Source: Oscillospiraceae bacterium (GTDB taxonomy: Bacteria > Bacillota > Clostridia > Oscillospirales > Ruminococcaceae). Taken from it: 34,656 bases of DNA. The DNA is taken from contig JAFTQJ010000068.1 in NCBI GenBank assembly GCA_017462785.1, positions 1 to 34,656 on the forward strand. Direction: 5' to 3'. A model generated the notes under the pieces. That model saw only the letters and a list, made by a program, of their open reading frames with translations. It did not search any database and had not been told where the DNA came from. Below, in pieces: positions 19,158-26,667 of this stretch; within the stretch, counting starts at the first letter, position 1; each line of letters opens with the position of its first letter. The position numbers and the translations under genes were made by a program.

Positions 19158-19472
19158 TTACTTGATCTCCATTACGATGTCAACACCAGCAGGGAGCTCA
19201 AGCTTCTGCAGAGACTCAGTGGTCTTGCCTGTCGGACGGATTACGTCGATCAGACGCTTGTGTGTACGCTGCTCGAACTGCTCACGGCTATCCTTGTACT
19301 TGTGTGTTGCTCTCAGGATTGTTACGATCTCCTTTTCTGTCGGCAACGGGATAGGACCGGATACGCTCGCACCGCTTCTCTTTGCAGCCTCAACAACCTT
19401 TGCTGCTGCTGCGTCTACAGTTGCATGCTCATAGCCCTTGATCTTGATTCTGATCTTTTCGCTTACTGCCAT
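19158..19472 (-). CDS. rpsJ: 30S ribosomal protein S10
   Basis: 104 residues, the first gene of the supercluster. S10 is also the NusE antitermination factor. It begins [20 protein letters not shown] and carries [17 protein letters not shown] and the [15 protein letters not shown] loop. The start codon follows CAAGGAGGCGAAAAGAA. A leader of about 350 nt precedes it. Confidence 0.97.
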   Translation of the reverse strand: MAVSEKIRIKIKGYEHATVDAAAAKVVEAAKRSGASVSGPIPLPTEKEIVTILRATHKYKDSREQFEQRTHKRLIDVIRPTGKTTESLQKLELPAGVDIVMEIK

Positions 19473-19822
19473 TTCTTTTCGCCTCCTTGTACGGGTTAAT
19501 ACAGGTGGGACATCTCAGGAATTCATGACACTGTACCGGGTGTATCACACCCCTCATAACATAAAATCCGAAAACCCAAACTCTTATCGTTTCAGGATTC
19601 CGGACGCAGTTTCAGTATCTGAACCACGATCCACCTACAGCACCTGCACACAGTCATCCGTAACTCATGACTGCACAATGATCCTGTGCATCGTGATCCA
19701 CATACTGTGTCATTTTTCCTTGCCGCCCGGTTTAAAATCGGACATACTCCACGAAAATTCCCCGACATACCGCCGGCAACCTTTCGCTTCCACGCATATC
19801 TTTCGTCAGTTCTCACTGACCT
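19473..19822 (-). ncRNA. Structured 5' leader of the S10 operon
   Basis: This gene-free stretch lies between the predicted start point near 19822 and rpsJ. On the - strand it opens with a GTCAGT-GAGA-ACTGAC hairpin (19806-19821). A nested set of stems follows at 19625-19695: CACGAT with ATCGTG, TGCACA with TGTGCA, and a CAGTCAT/ATGACTG hairpin. A GGGTGT-GAT-ACACCC hairpin is at about 19539-19553. A ribosomal-protein-binding leader is likely by position; the class is unknown. Confidence 0.5.
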
Positions 19823-19827
19823 TAACC

Positions 19828-19856
19828 ATTATACCACAAACCCCCATAAAATGCAA
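19828..19856 (-). promoter_or_regulatory. Main promoter of the S10-spc-alpha operon
   Basis: On the - strand TTGCAT, a 17-bp spacer and TATAAT lie upstream of the long rpsJ leader. No other good promoter is visible before rpsJ, and the whole 31-gene cluster has only short gaps. Confidence 0.75.
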
Positions 19857-19873
19857 GCGTTTTATGGGGGTTT
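19838..19873. terminator. 14-bp inverted repeat overlapping the S10 promoter
   Basis: AAACCCCCATAAAA and TTTTATGGGGGTTT form a perfect 14-bp stem around an 8-nt loop. On the + strand it ends in a T tract, as a terminator would. On the - strand no U tract follows. It covers the -35 box and most of the spacer of the S10 promoter. Confidence 0.6.
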
Positions 19874-19970
19874 TTTCATTTTTAATTGTAAATTTTTTGT
19901 GAACGAGTGAAACCGTATACAGTGCTTGCGAAAAGGTCTTTTTTGGGGGTTAGAACCCCAAAGATTGCCT

Positions 19971-20000
19971 CCACCCCAACCCCTCCCCGAGGGGAGGGGC
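19971..20000. repeat. 30-bp G/C-rich palindromic intergenic repeat, copy 1
   Basis: The 30 bases here are identical to 34546-34575. The right part is a palindrome (CCCCTCCCC-GA-GGGGAGGGG) and the left part is CCACCCCAA. A GGGGGTT-AG-AACCCC hairpin lies to its left and a GCCGGTGC-TTC-GCACCGGC hairpin to its right, at about 20008-20026. It lies in the 3' untranslated region of the M23 gene. Confidence 0.8.
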
Positions 20001-20061
20001 ATTTAGTGCCGGTGCTTCGCACCGGCACCGACAAAAGCCTTTGCCTTCTAAAATCATTTCA

Positions 20062-21771
20062 TCAATCACACTTCACCCGCAGGAAATTGCCGGGGTTGAC
20101 GCAGATGTTGTTCAGGCGGACTTCAAAATGGCAGTGATTGCCGGTGGAATTGCCGGTGGAGCCTACCTGTGCGATGAGCTGACCCTTTTCGACCTGCTGC
20201 CCCTCGTAGGCGATCACGACGCTGCAATGTGCGTAGAGGGTGCGGTAGTTGTCGGGATGCTCGATGATGACATAGTTGCCGTAGCCGCCGGAGTTCCAGC
20301 CTGCTGCAACGACAGTTCCGCCCTCGGCTGCATAGATCTCCGTGCCGTAGGGTGCGGCAATGTCGATGCCCTTATGGTTGCGGTCGCTGATATAACCATC
20401 GCTGATATAACCGCCGTTCAGCGGCCAGCCGAACATGCCGTTGCCGGTGAACACTGTTTCCTTGCTTGCAGGCTCGGGGGAATAGGTGCCGATGCCGATC
20501 TGCTCGGGAACCGGCTCCTTGGTGATGGCAGAACTGAGCACCTTGCGGCTGCTCTCCACGCCGTCAATGTAGATGATCTCCACCTCGCTGTTTTTCTCAC
20601 CCATCACACCTCTGGAGATGACCTCCCGTGCACCGAGGTTCAGTGCGGAGGTTTCGACCTCCACGCTTGCATAGTCGATGTAGGTCATGACGGTCATGTT
20701 CTTGGTGTAGGCAATGGGGATGAAGCGTGAGGTCGTCAGGACTTTCACCATGCCGCCCTCTTCAAAGTTACGATCCATGTGAGGATTCAGCTCCTGAAGC
20801 TCCTCCATGGTCATGTCGAACTTTGCTGCAATGAGCTGGGGGGAATCGCCCGACTGGATGGTATAGCGGCTCTCCGTTTCGGTTTCGGAGCGGAGGATCC
20901 GCATGATCTCGGAGGGGGTCGCAATGGTATCGGTGAGGTAAACACCCTGCTGATACTCGATCTTCTTGGTGTAGTAGACTTCGCTGACCATGTCGTTCAG
21001 GCTGAGGGCGTATTCTTCGAGTGCCTTGTCCATTGCCGCTGCAATGACCTGATAATTGGCAACTGCACCGATGAATTCACCGTCCACATAGACACCGTAT
21101 GCCTCTGTGAGGGATTCCTTGGAGGTTGCGAGGAGTTTGTCAGCGATGGTCTGGGAGGACACATACTGGTCATCTCCGGATACGATCTTCAGGGTATAAA
21201 TGGGATTGAAATGCACATCAGTATTCTCATCCGCATAGCTGATCCGCTGACGCACCTCGGCTTCGGCGGCTTCAAAATCGCTCTCGGATTCGATGATGCC
21301 AAGCTCCTCACCGTTGCAGACCACGCTGATGGCGTAGTCAAGCCCCATGCCGTACTGCACGACGGCGATCAGGAACACCACGGAAACGACGGGCATGAGG
21401 TAGTTGAAGCCCGTCCGCAGGATGCCGTGCTCACCGAATATGTACATGCCGATGAAGCGGAGGATCTGTGCCGCAAATGCCTTTGCTCCCTCCTTACGGG
21501 AACGGCGTACCTCACGGAGCATTTTTCTCGCCGTGCTGTTATGCTCTGTAAATGCATTCCGGATCGTTCTGCCCAGAAGCCGGAAGAAGCTGCCGATCTG
21601 ACAGAGGGTATACCAGAGCATCCGGAAAATACCGCTGACAAGCAGCCAGATGATCTTCCAGAGCAGGGACAGGCTCTGGATGACCATCATGCCGATCCGC
21701 ACCATCAGACGTTCAAAGCCGCTGTGCGGTCTGCGTTTCTTTGCAGGCTGATGCTTCGTATGCTTTTCCAT
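20062..21771 (-). CDS. Membrane-anchored LysM-G5-M23 cell-wall endopeptidase
   Basis: 569 residues. It is predicted to cut peptidoglycan cross-bridges or stem peptides at the cell surface. A basic cytoplasmic N-terminus is followed by hydrophobic segments near 23-60 and a clear membrane helix at about 122-143. A LysM domain (YTIQSGDSPQLIAAKFDMTM, about 303-346) and a G5 domain (about 352-430) come next. The M23 domain covers 455-565, with zinc ligands His466 and Asp470 (HKGID), His515 (YAHCS) and His546/His548 (HCHFEV). All catalytic residues are present. The ATG at 21771 follows AAGGGAGA. It resembles morphogenesis or sporulation-type M23 proteins, but the exact role is not known. Confidence 0.92.
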   Translation of the reverse strand: MEKHTKHQPAKKRRPHSGFERLMVRIGMMVIQSLSLLWKIIWLLVSGIFRMLWYTLCQIGSFFRLLGRTIRNAFTEHNSTARKMLREVRRSRKEGAKAFAAQILRFIGMYIFGEHGILRTGFNYLMPVVSVVFLIAVVQYGMGLDYAISVVCNGEELGIIESESDFEAAEAEVRQRISYADENTDVHFNPIYTLKIVSGDDQYVSSQTIADKLLATSKESLTEAYGVYVDGEFIGAVANYQVIAAAMDKALEEYALSLNDMVSEVYYTKKIEYQQGVYLTDTIATPSEIMRILRSETETESRYTIQSGDSPQLIAAKFDMTMEELQELNPHMDRNFEEGGMVKVLTTSRFIPIAYTKNMTVMTYIDYASVEVETSALNLGAREVISRGVMGEKNSEVEIIYIDGVESSRKVLSSAITKEPVPEQIGIGTYSPEPASKETVFTGNGMFGWPLNGGYISDGYISDRNHKGIDIAAPYGTEIYAAEGGTVVAAGWNSGGYGNYVIIEHPDNYRTLYAHCSVVIAYEGQQVEKGQLIAQVGSTGNSTGNHCHFEVRLNNICVNPGNFLRVKCD

Positions 21772-21857
21772 ATATACATCTCCCTTCTCTCTGTGTCCGC
21801 CCGTCCGAAATCCTGTGTTCGGTTACAATTATGACAAAGCGGTAACACATGTTAATC

Positions 21858-21885
21858 ATTATAGCAGAGTTTCCGGAAAAATCAA
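21858..21885 (-). promoter_or_regulatory. Promoter of the M23 peptidase gene
   Basis: On the - strand TTGATT, a 16-bp spacer and TATAAT lie about 90 bp before the start codon. The -10 box is perfect; the -35 box matches at four of six bases. Confidence 0.6.
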
Positions 21886-21990
21886 CCCAAAGAGGGGGCG
21901 AAATTCCGGTTTTTCACCAATTTCTGTAGGGCTGCACAAACATGCATCCGGAAATAGGCAGGAAATCAACAGAATGCCGTGGAAAAAGGT

Positions 21991-22851
21991 TCATATTCCG
22001 TCATTTTTCTCCATATCTGCCAATTTCCGCATGTCCTCCGGCAAGGGTGAGGTGATGCAGTGCACCCTCCCGTGCATGTCCGTATAGCGGAACTGTGCAC
22101 AATGCAGGGCGTGGCGTTGGATGTCGGTACAGCTGCCGCCGTAGAGGTCATCCCCAGCCAGCGGACAGCCGGCATGTGCCAGATGGACACGGATCTGGTG
22201 GGTGCGTCCGGTTTCAAGGTGCAGCTCGGTGAGGGTATAGCTCCCGTACCGGAGCACCTTATAATGTGTGACTGCCGGCTTGCCGTCCGGCGACACACAG
22301 CGTTGGATGAGGGAATCCGGCACTCTGCCGATGGGGGCGGTGATGGTGCCGGATGCCGGCAGTGCACCGCAGGCGAGTGCAAGATAGGTTTTCTCAATGC
22401 GTCCGTGCAGATTCGCCGCAGCGACCGGATGTCTGGCGACTGCGACCAGACCGGAGGTGTTCCGGTCAAGGCGGTGCACCGGACGGAAGGTCAGCTCCGG
22501 ATACAGGGCAGCAAAGGCATTGCCGAGGGTATCCGTGCGGTGGTTCAGGCTTGGATGGACGGGCATTCCGGCAGGCTTGTCAAAGACGAGCAGATCCTCA
22601 TCTGCAAAGACCAGCGGCACGGAAAGCTCCGGATTGGGGGCGATGTCCGTGGTATCCTCGATCTGAAGCCGGATGGTATCACCGCAGTACACCGTATCCA
22701 CACTGCGGATGAGCATGCCGTTTCTGGTGATGCCGTCCGGCATGTGCTTGAGGCGGCTGATCTGCCGTCGGGACACGCCGCAGTCCTGCCGCAGAAAGGT
22801 ATCAAGCCTGCACGGCTGCTGGCGTTCCATGGTAAATTGCAGTATCGGCAT
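21991..22851 (-). CDS. RluA-family ribosomal/tRNA pseudouridine synthase
   Basis: 286 residues. It isomerises uridines in structured RNA to pseudouridine. The ATG at 22851 (MPILQFTMERQQ) follows AGGAGGACGCAC. An S4-like RNA-binding domain occupies about 14-65. The catalytic domain carries HRLDRNTSGL with catalytic Asp129 and ETGRTHQIRVHLAH near the end. It resembles the RluD/RluA group; the target site cannot be told from sequence. The first 50 bp lie inside the end of the upstream membrane-protein gene, so translation is probably coupled. I see no clear terminator after it. Confidence 0.93.
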   Translation of the reverse strand: MPILQFTMERQQPCRLDTFLRQDCGVSRRQISRLKHMPDGITRNGMLIRSVDTVYCGDTIRLQIEDTTDIAPNPELSVPLVFADEDLLVFDKPAGMPVHPSLNHRTDTLGNAFAALYPELTFRPVHRLDRNTSGLVAVARHPVAAANLHGRIEKTYLALACGALPASGTITAPIGRVPDSLIQRCVSPDGKPAVTHYKVLRYGSYTLTELHLETGRTHQIRVHLAHAGCPLAGDDLYGGSCTDIQRHALHCAQFRYTDMHGRVHCITSPLPEDMRKLADMEKNDGI

Positions 22852-23629
22852 GTGCGTCCTCCTGTTCCTGTTCACGGATGCAGATCTGGATGAAAAGGGT
22901 GTAGTCCATCATCATGTGCGGCAGCAGGAAGGGGATCGTCACCACGGGTATTGCTGCCGGAAGATACCCGAGAAAGAGCCGGATGAGCTGGAAGCGGTGT
23001 CCTCTGAGGATGACGGCTGAACGCTGCATATCCGCAAACGGCGAGCCGTCCGGATGCTCTGTGAACAAAAAGGGCAGTGCCGCTGTTCCGATGCAGAATG
23101 CTGCATAAAAGACACCGCCCGCCGCCGCAAGGCACAGGCACTGTGCGGTCAGGAACAGCTCGAAGCCCGCATCCGCCCGACCGATGCCGGCACGGAATGC
23201 CATGTCCGCCCCAAGCAGACCGAGTGCGGCAGGAAGAGCCGCCGCTGTCCGGAGAAGCTCTGCACGGAAGAAGTACCATGCACCCTGCCAGTAATCCGCA
23301 GCACGGCGGAAAAACACCCTCCTTCCCTTTGTCCGTTCCAGTCCCGAACGGGAGGTGAACCAGCTCCATGTGCCGCAGCGGATGGGCAGGAGCACACAGA
23401 AGCCCAGCATGCTCCAGAGCAGGGAGAAGAGGAACCATTCCGGTACACCGCCAAAGAACAGCTCCCTTGCGGTGAGATGTCCCCCGATCAGCAGGAAAGC
23501 GGCGGCGGCGGATGGAACAATTCTGAAAAACAGACGGACTGCCGGATACAGCAGGGATGCACGCAGGATCTGCAGGCGGCTGCCTTTCAGAATGCGTCCG
23601 GTACAGGCATGCAGTTCATGAAAATTCAT
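22802..23629 (-). CDS. Membrane protein of unknown function
   Basis: 275 residues with about five or six hydrophobic segments (for example near residues 35-55, 63-83, 125-145, 155-185 and 222-245). They are separated by Arg-rich loops such as RSGLERTKGRRVFFRRAADY. The arrangement resembles small multi-pass proteins of the DUF975 type, but I cannot assign it. Its start follows AAGGAGC. Its 3' end overlaps the pseudouridine synthase gene by 50 bp. A palindrome spans its ribosome binding site. Confidence 0.75.
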   Translation of the reverse strand: MNFHELHACTGRILKGSRLQILRASLLYPAVRLFFRIVPSAAAAFLLIGGHLTARELFFGGVPEWFLFSLLWSMLGFCVLLPIRCGTWSWFTSRSGLERTKGRRVFFRRAADYWQGAWYFFRAELLRTAAALPAALGLLGADMAFRAGIGRADAGFELFLTAQCLCLAAAGGVFYAAFCIGTAALPFLFTEHPDGSPFADMQRSAVILRGHRFQLIRLFLGYLPAAIPVVTIPFLLPHMMMDYTLFIQICIREQEQEDAHADTAIYHGTPAAVQA

Positions 23630-23640
23630 TCGTTTTGCTC

Positions 23641-23679
23641 CTTACATATTATAATAGCGGATTTGCATCCGTATGTAAG
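23641..23679. repeat. Nested inverted repeat before the membrane-protein gene
   Basis: Outer arms CTTACATA / TATGTAAG (8 bp) enclose CGGAT-TTGC-ATCCG. On the - strand the outer arm touches the GGAG of the ribosome binding site. It could be an operator or a translation-limiting hairpin; a TATAAT also lies in the loop. Confidence 0.4.
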
Positions 23680-23690
23680 GGGCATCTGCA

Positions 23691-24314
23691 TCAGTCCCTT
23701 GAATAGGGGGTCATGCCGAGGATCTCAAAGACCTGTGACTGCTGCCACATCTGGGCAGTGAACATGATCTCAAAGCCCTCGCCCGGTTCACAGGTCAGCT
23801 CCTGTGCGGAGAGCTTGGGCAGACCGAAGCAGGTCAGCATATTGGTGATGACACCGCCGTGGGTGATGACAGCACAGTGATCGAGATCGTTTTCCATCAT
23901 ATCCATCAGCATTCTGTGCAGTACCTCGAAGCTGCGGACACAAAGCTCCGCCGTACTCTCGCCGTTCGGCGGACGGACATCCGGCGAACCGCCACGCAGC
24001 CATGTTTTATAGTCCTCACGCTGGATCAGCTCGTCCACGGATTTTCCGTCAAAATCGCCGAAATTCAGCTCACGCAGTTCCTCCGCTACATACAGCTCCT
24101 GATCCGGAAACAGGATCTCCGCTGTTTCTGTGCAGCGTTTCAGGGGGCTGCTGTATACCCTCTGTACTCTCGGATATTCGTACAGATCCAGCTTGCTGCA
24201 AAGCTCCGCAGCACCCTTGTCGGACAGGGAATAATCCGTACTTCCGATATAAATGCCCTTTTCATTCGCCGTTGTCCGTCCGTGACGGATCAGGCTCATC
24301 CGATAACCTCGCAT
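23691..24314 (-). CDS. Histidine phosphatase (phosphoglycerate-mutase-like superfamily)
   Basis: 207 residues from the ATG at 24314 (MRGYRMSLIRHGRT), which follows AAAGGAGGAGCATCAC. The catalytic RHG motif has His11. Arg60 in SSPLKR, Glu82 in ELRELNFGDFDGK and His152 in THGGV complete the active site. The sequence looks like the CobC/GpmB-type branch, which dephosphorylates small phosphorylated metabolites. The true substrate is unknown, and no cobalamin genes are nearby. It is divergent from the XRE regulator gene, with an inverted repeat between them. Confidence 0.88.
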   Translation of the reverse strand: MRGYRMSLIRHGRTTANEKGIYIGSTDYSLSDKGAAELCSKLDLYEYPRVQRVYSSPLKRCTETAEILFPDQELYVAEELRELNFGDFDGKSVDELIQREDYKTWLRGGSPDVRPPNGESTAELCVRSFEVLHRMLMDMMENDLDHCAVITHGGVITNMLTCFGLPKLSAQELTCEPGEGFEIMFTAQMWQQSQVFEILGMTPYSRD

Positions 24315-24375
24315 GTGATGCTCCTCCTTTGGATGTACCGGCTCACGGAAAGTGTCACCGGTCAAAAATAGATAT

Positions 24376-24398
24376 TTTGTACAATTTCTATGTACAAA
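24376..24398. promoter_or_regulatory. Inverted repeat between the phosphatase and XRE genes
   Basis: TTTGTACA and TGTACAAA are perfect 8-bp arms spaced by 7 bp, flanked by a further pair ATAGATA (24368-24374) and TATCTAT (24404-24410). This is a good operator candidate in a divergent intergenic region beside a DNA-binding protein gene. It overlaps a weak - strand promoter (TTGTAC, 17 bp, TATCTA). Confidence 0.55.
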
Positions 24399-24467
24399 CT
24401 TTGTATCTATTGTGTTTTTGAATAAGTTTTAAGTAAAAAATGCTTCAATTTTCCACGAATCTTCCAC

Positions 24468-24496
24468 TTTACAATCAGTATAATGTGGGGTATAAT
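24468..24496 (+). promoter_or_regulatory. Promoter of the XRE regulator gene
   Basis: TTTACA, a 17-bp spacer and TATAAT lie about 54 bp before the chosen start codon. The hexamers are strong (5/6 and 6/6). Confidence 0.7.
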
Positions 24497-24549
24497 TATA
24501 TAGGCAGGATATTTTCCATTTGAACACTCAGGAAAGGAGCACTCCATTC

Positions 24550-25242
24550 ATGAATACAGATTTCCCAAGAATTATTGCATTGCAGAGAAAGGAACGGCAG
24601 ATCAGCCAGAAGCAGGCTGCTGCGGATCTTGGCATTTCACAGGCACTGCTCTCCCATTACGAAAAGGGCATCCGTGAATGCGGACTTGATTTTCTGGTCA
24701 AGATCGCAGACTACTATAACGTTTCCTGCGACTATCTGCTCGGCAGAACCCCCGAACCGGAGGGCAAGACCATCACCATGGAAGAAATTCCGGATGATGA
24801 CGGCAATAACAGCATGCCCAGCCCCGAGGTGGTCGCATTCAACAGAAAGATCATCAACAATTCCATCAGTCTGCTGTTCTCACTGGCACAGAAAGCGAAT
24901 AGTATTACACTGATCAAGGAGATTTCCTCCTATCTGATGCTTTCTGTTTACAAGCTGTTCCGCATCGTCTACAATGCAAACCCCCACAATGACCAGAAGC
25001 TGTTCTCTGTGCCGAAGGTCGTAGCCAATGACGATTCCAGTGCGATCGTGTGCATGAACGAAGCTAACATCAAGGCGGCATCCAGCGGCATCCCGATCGG
25101 TGAGAATGACTGCGTGACAAACTCTGACATTCTCTATCTGACAACATCCATTCTGTCCCAGTCCTATCCGGAATATTCCTCTTCCCTGCTGATGCTCATC
25201 AAGATCAGCGAGGACAGCATTCACAAGAAGAGGAATGCGTAA
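24550..25242 (+). CDS. XRE-family transcriptional regulator
   Basis: 231 residues. The ATG at 24550 (MNTDFPRIIALQRKERQ) follows AGGAAAGGAGC at 10 nt; an in-frame TTG 30 bp upstream is less likely. Residues about 7-65 are an HTH_3 domain (ISQKQAAADLGISQALLSHY, then YNVSCDYLLGRT). The rest (about 80-231) is helical and unassigned, possibly a sensing or dimerisation domain. It is divergent from the histidine phosphatase and lies 135 bp before rnfC in the same direction. It may regulate either, but no evidence fixes the target. Confidence 0.88.
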   Translation: MNTDFPRIIALQRKERQISQKQAAADLGISQALLSHYEKGIRECGLDFLVKIADYYNVSCDYLLGRTPEPEGKTITMEEIPDDDGNNSMPSPEVVAFNRKIINNSISLLFSLAQKANSITLIKEISSYLMLSVYKLFRIVYNANPHNDQKLFSVPKVVANDDSSAIVCMNEANIKAASSGIPIGENDCVTNSDILYLTTSILSQSYPEYSSSLLMLIKISEDSIHKKRNA

Positions 25243-25272
25243 ACAGCTACCCTATTATTGTACCACATTTTT

Positions 25273-25313
25273 CAGCAAATGAAAAGTGTTTTTGCAAATT
25301 TTTTCAATTGCTG
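25273..25313 (+). promoter_or_regulatory. Inverted repeat in the rnf leader region
   Basis: CAGCAAATGAAAA and TTTTCAATTGCTG form arms of 13 bp with one mismatch around a 15-nt loop. It lies directly before the terminator-like hairpin. It could be an operator or the first stem of an attenuator. No clear promoter for rnfC was found between 25243 and 25377. Confidence 0.4.
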
Positions 25314-25315
25314 TT

Positions 25316-25352
25316 TTCCCTCTGCCCACAGCAGTCGGGCAGGGGGAATTTT
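25316..25352 (+). terminator. Terminator-like hairpin between the XRE gene and rnfC
   Basis: TTCCCTCTGCCC and GGGCAGGGGGAA pair over 12 positions with one G-T wobble and a 9-nt loop, then TTTT. It either ends the regulator transcript or attenuates read-through into rnfC. The T run is short. Confidence 0.55.
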
Positions 25353-25377
25353 ATATCTATCCACATAGGAGGTTTTT

Positions 25378-26655
25378 ATGCGAAAACTCAACGGCATCCG
25401 GCTGGCTCATGCTAAAAACACCGCCGGAAGTGCATTCATCACGCTGCCGCCGCCGCAGAAGGTCCTGATCCCGATGTCCATGCACATGGGCGTTCCCTGT
25501 GAGCCGGCAGTAAAGCTCCGACAGCAGGTCAGCGTGGGCGAATGCATCGGCACAAGTGATGCATTCTTTTCAGCGGACATTCACGCCAGTGTATCCGGCA
25601 CGGTCACAGCGATCACGGATTACCGCATGGCAAACGGCAGCTTCTGCAAGGCGGTCGAGATCACATCCGACGGGCTGATGACACCCTATGCAGAACTGAA
25701 GGCTCCGCCGTGCAGCACCCGTGAAGAATTCCTTGCGGCTGTCCGCAGAAGCGGTGCGGTGGGTCTTGGCGGTGCGGGCTTCCCGACCCATGTCAAGCTC
25801 AATCCCAAGAACAAAATCGAATTTCTCATCATCAATGCGGCGGAGTGCGAACCCTATATCACCTCCGATGACCGCACGATGCAGGAAAAGCAGACCGAGA
25901 TCATCGGCAGCATCCGGCGTGTGATGCGGTTCCTTGACATTCCGGAATGCTTCATCGGCGTGGAAAACAACAAGCCCGATGCGATCAGGATCCTCACGGA
26001 ATGTGCGGAAAAGGACGATTCCATCACCATCGTTCCCCTGCCGCCGGTCTATCCGCAGGGTGCGGAAAAGGTGCTCATCTACAACATCACCGGACGCATC
26101 GTGCAGGAGGGACAGCTCCCCTCCGATCAGGGCGTGATCGTGATGAACGTTTCCACCATGGCGTTTCTGGAGGAGTATTTCCGGACGGGAATGCCGCTGG
26201 TGTCAAGAAGCCTCACCATTGACGGTGACGCCATCGGAAAGCCCTGCAATGTGACGGTTCCGGTGGGTACGTCCATCCGTGAGGTGCTGGAATATGCACA
26301 GTGCCGCTTCGAGGATGTACGCCGTCTGATCGGCGGCGGCCCGATGATGGGTGCGGGACTTCCCTCCTTTGATCTGCCCGTAACCAAGACCAATAACGCA
26401 GTACTGGCGTTGACGAGTGATAAACCGGCTGTGACCACTGCCTGCATCCGGTGCGGCAGGTGTGTGAATGTCTGTCCGCTGAAGCTCATGCCGACCGCAA
26501 TGGAACAGGCATACCGCAGACGGGACAAAGCAGAGCTGGAATCACTGCACATGAGCCTTTGCATGCTCTGCGGCTGCTGCAGCTATGTCTGTCCTGCCAA
26601 CCGTCCGCTGGTGGAAAGTCACCGGCTTGCAAGGGACTTCATGCGTCAGAAATAG
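25378..26655 (+). CDS. rnfC: Rnf complex subunit C (NADH-binding, iron-sulphur)
   Basis: 425 residues. RnfC is the peripheral cytoplasmic subunit where NAD+ is reduced with electrons from ferredoxin. The ATG follows ATAGGAGGTTTTT. The glycine-rich GLGGAGFPTHVK (129-140) belongs to the flavin/NADH-binding domain. Two 4Fe-4S motifs lie near the end: CIRCGRCVNVCP (356-367) and CMLCGCCSYVCP (395-406). It is the first gene of rnfCDGEAB, the standard clostridial order. Confidence 0.97.
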   Translation: MRKLNGIRLAHAKNTAGSAFITLPPPQKVLIPMSMHMGVPCEPAVKLRQQVSVGECIGTSDAFFSADIHASVSGTVTAITDYRMANGSFCKAVEITSDGLMTPYAELKAPPCSTREEFLAAVRRSGAVGLGGAGFPTHVKLNPKNKIEFLIINAAECEPYITSDDRTMQEKQTEIIGSIRRVMRFLDIPECFIGVENNKPDAIRILTECAEKDDSITIVPLPPVYPQGAEKVLIYNITGRIVQEGQLPSDQGVIVMNVSTMAFLEEYFRTGMPLVSRSLTIDGDAIGKPCNVTVPVGTSIREVLEYAQCRFEDVRRLIGGGPMMGAGLPSFDLPVTKTNNAVLALTSDKPAVTTACIRCGRCVNVCPLKLMPTAMEQAYRRRDKAELESLHMSLCMLCGCCSYVCPANRPLVESHRLARDFMRQK

Positions 26656-26667
26656 GGAGGTCGAACG

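Noticed and set aside
20008..20026. GCCGGTGC-TTC-GCACCGGC hairpin as the M23 gene terminator
   Set aside because: It is a strong stem, but neither strand has a T tract after it; it belongs to the flanks of the interspersed repeat.
23648..23653. TATAAT as the promoter of the 275-residue membrane-protein gene
   Set aside because: Its start point would fall within the ribosome binding site and no -35 box is found at the right distance.
24479..24484. First TATAAT upstream of the XRE gene as the -10 box
   Set aside because: No acceptable -35 hexamer lies 16-18 bp upstream; the second TATAAT at 24491-24496 has TTTACA at 17 bp.
25243..25377. Rex (redox) operator before rnfC
   Set aside because: TTGCAAATTTTTTCAATTG looks A/T-rich in the right way, but it does not fit the TTGTTAA-N4-TTAACAA or TTGTGAA-type palindrome.
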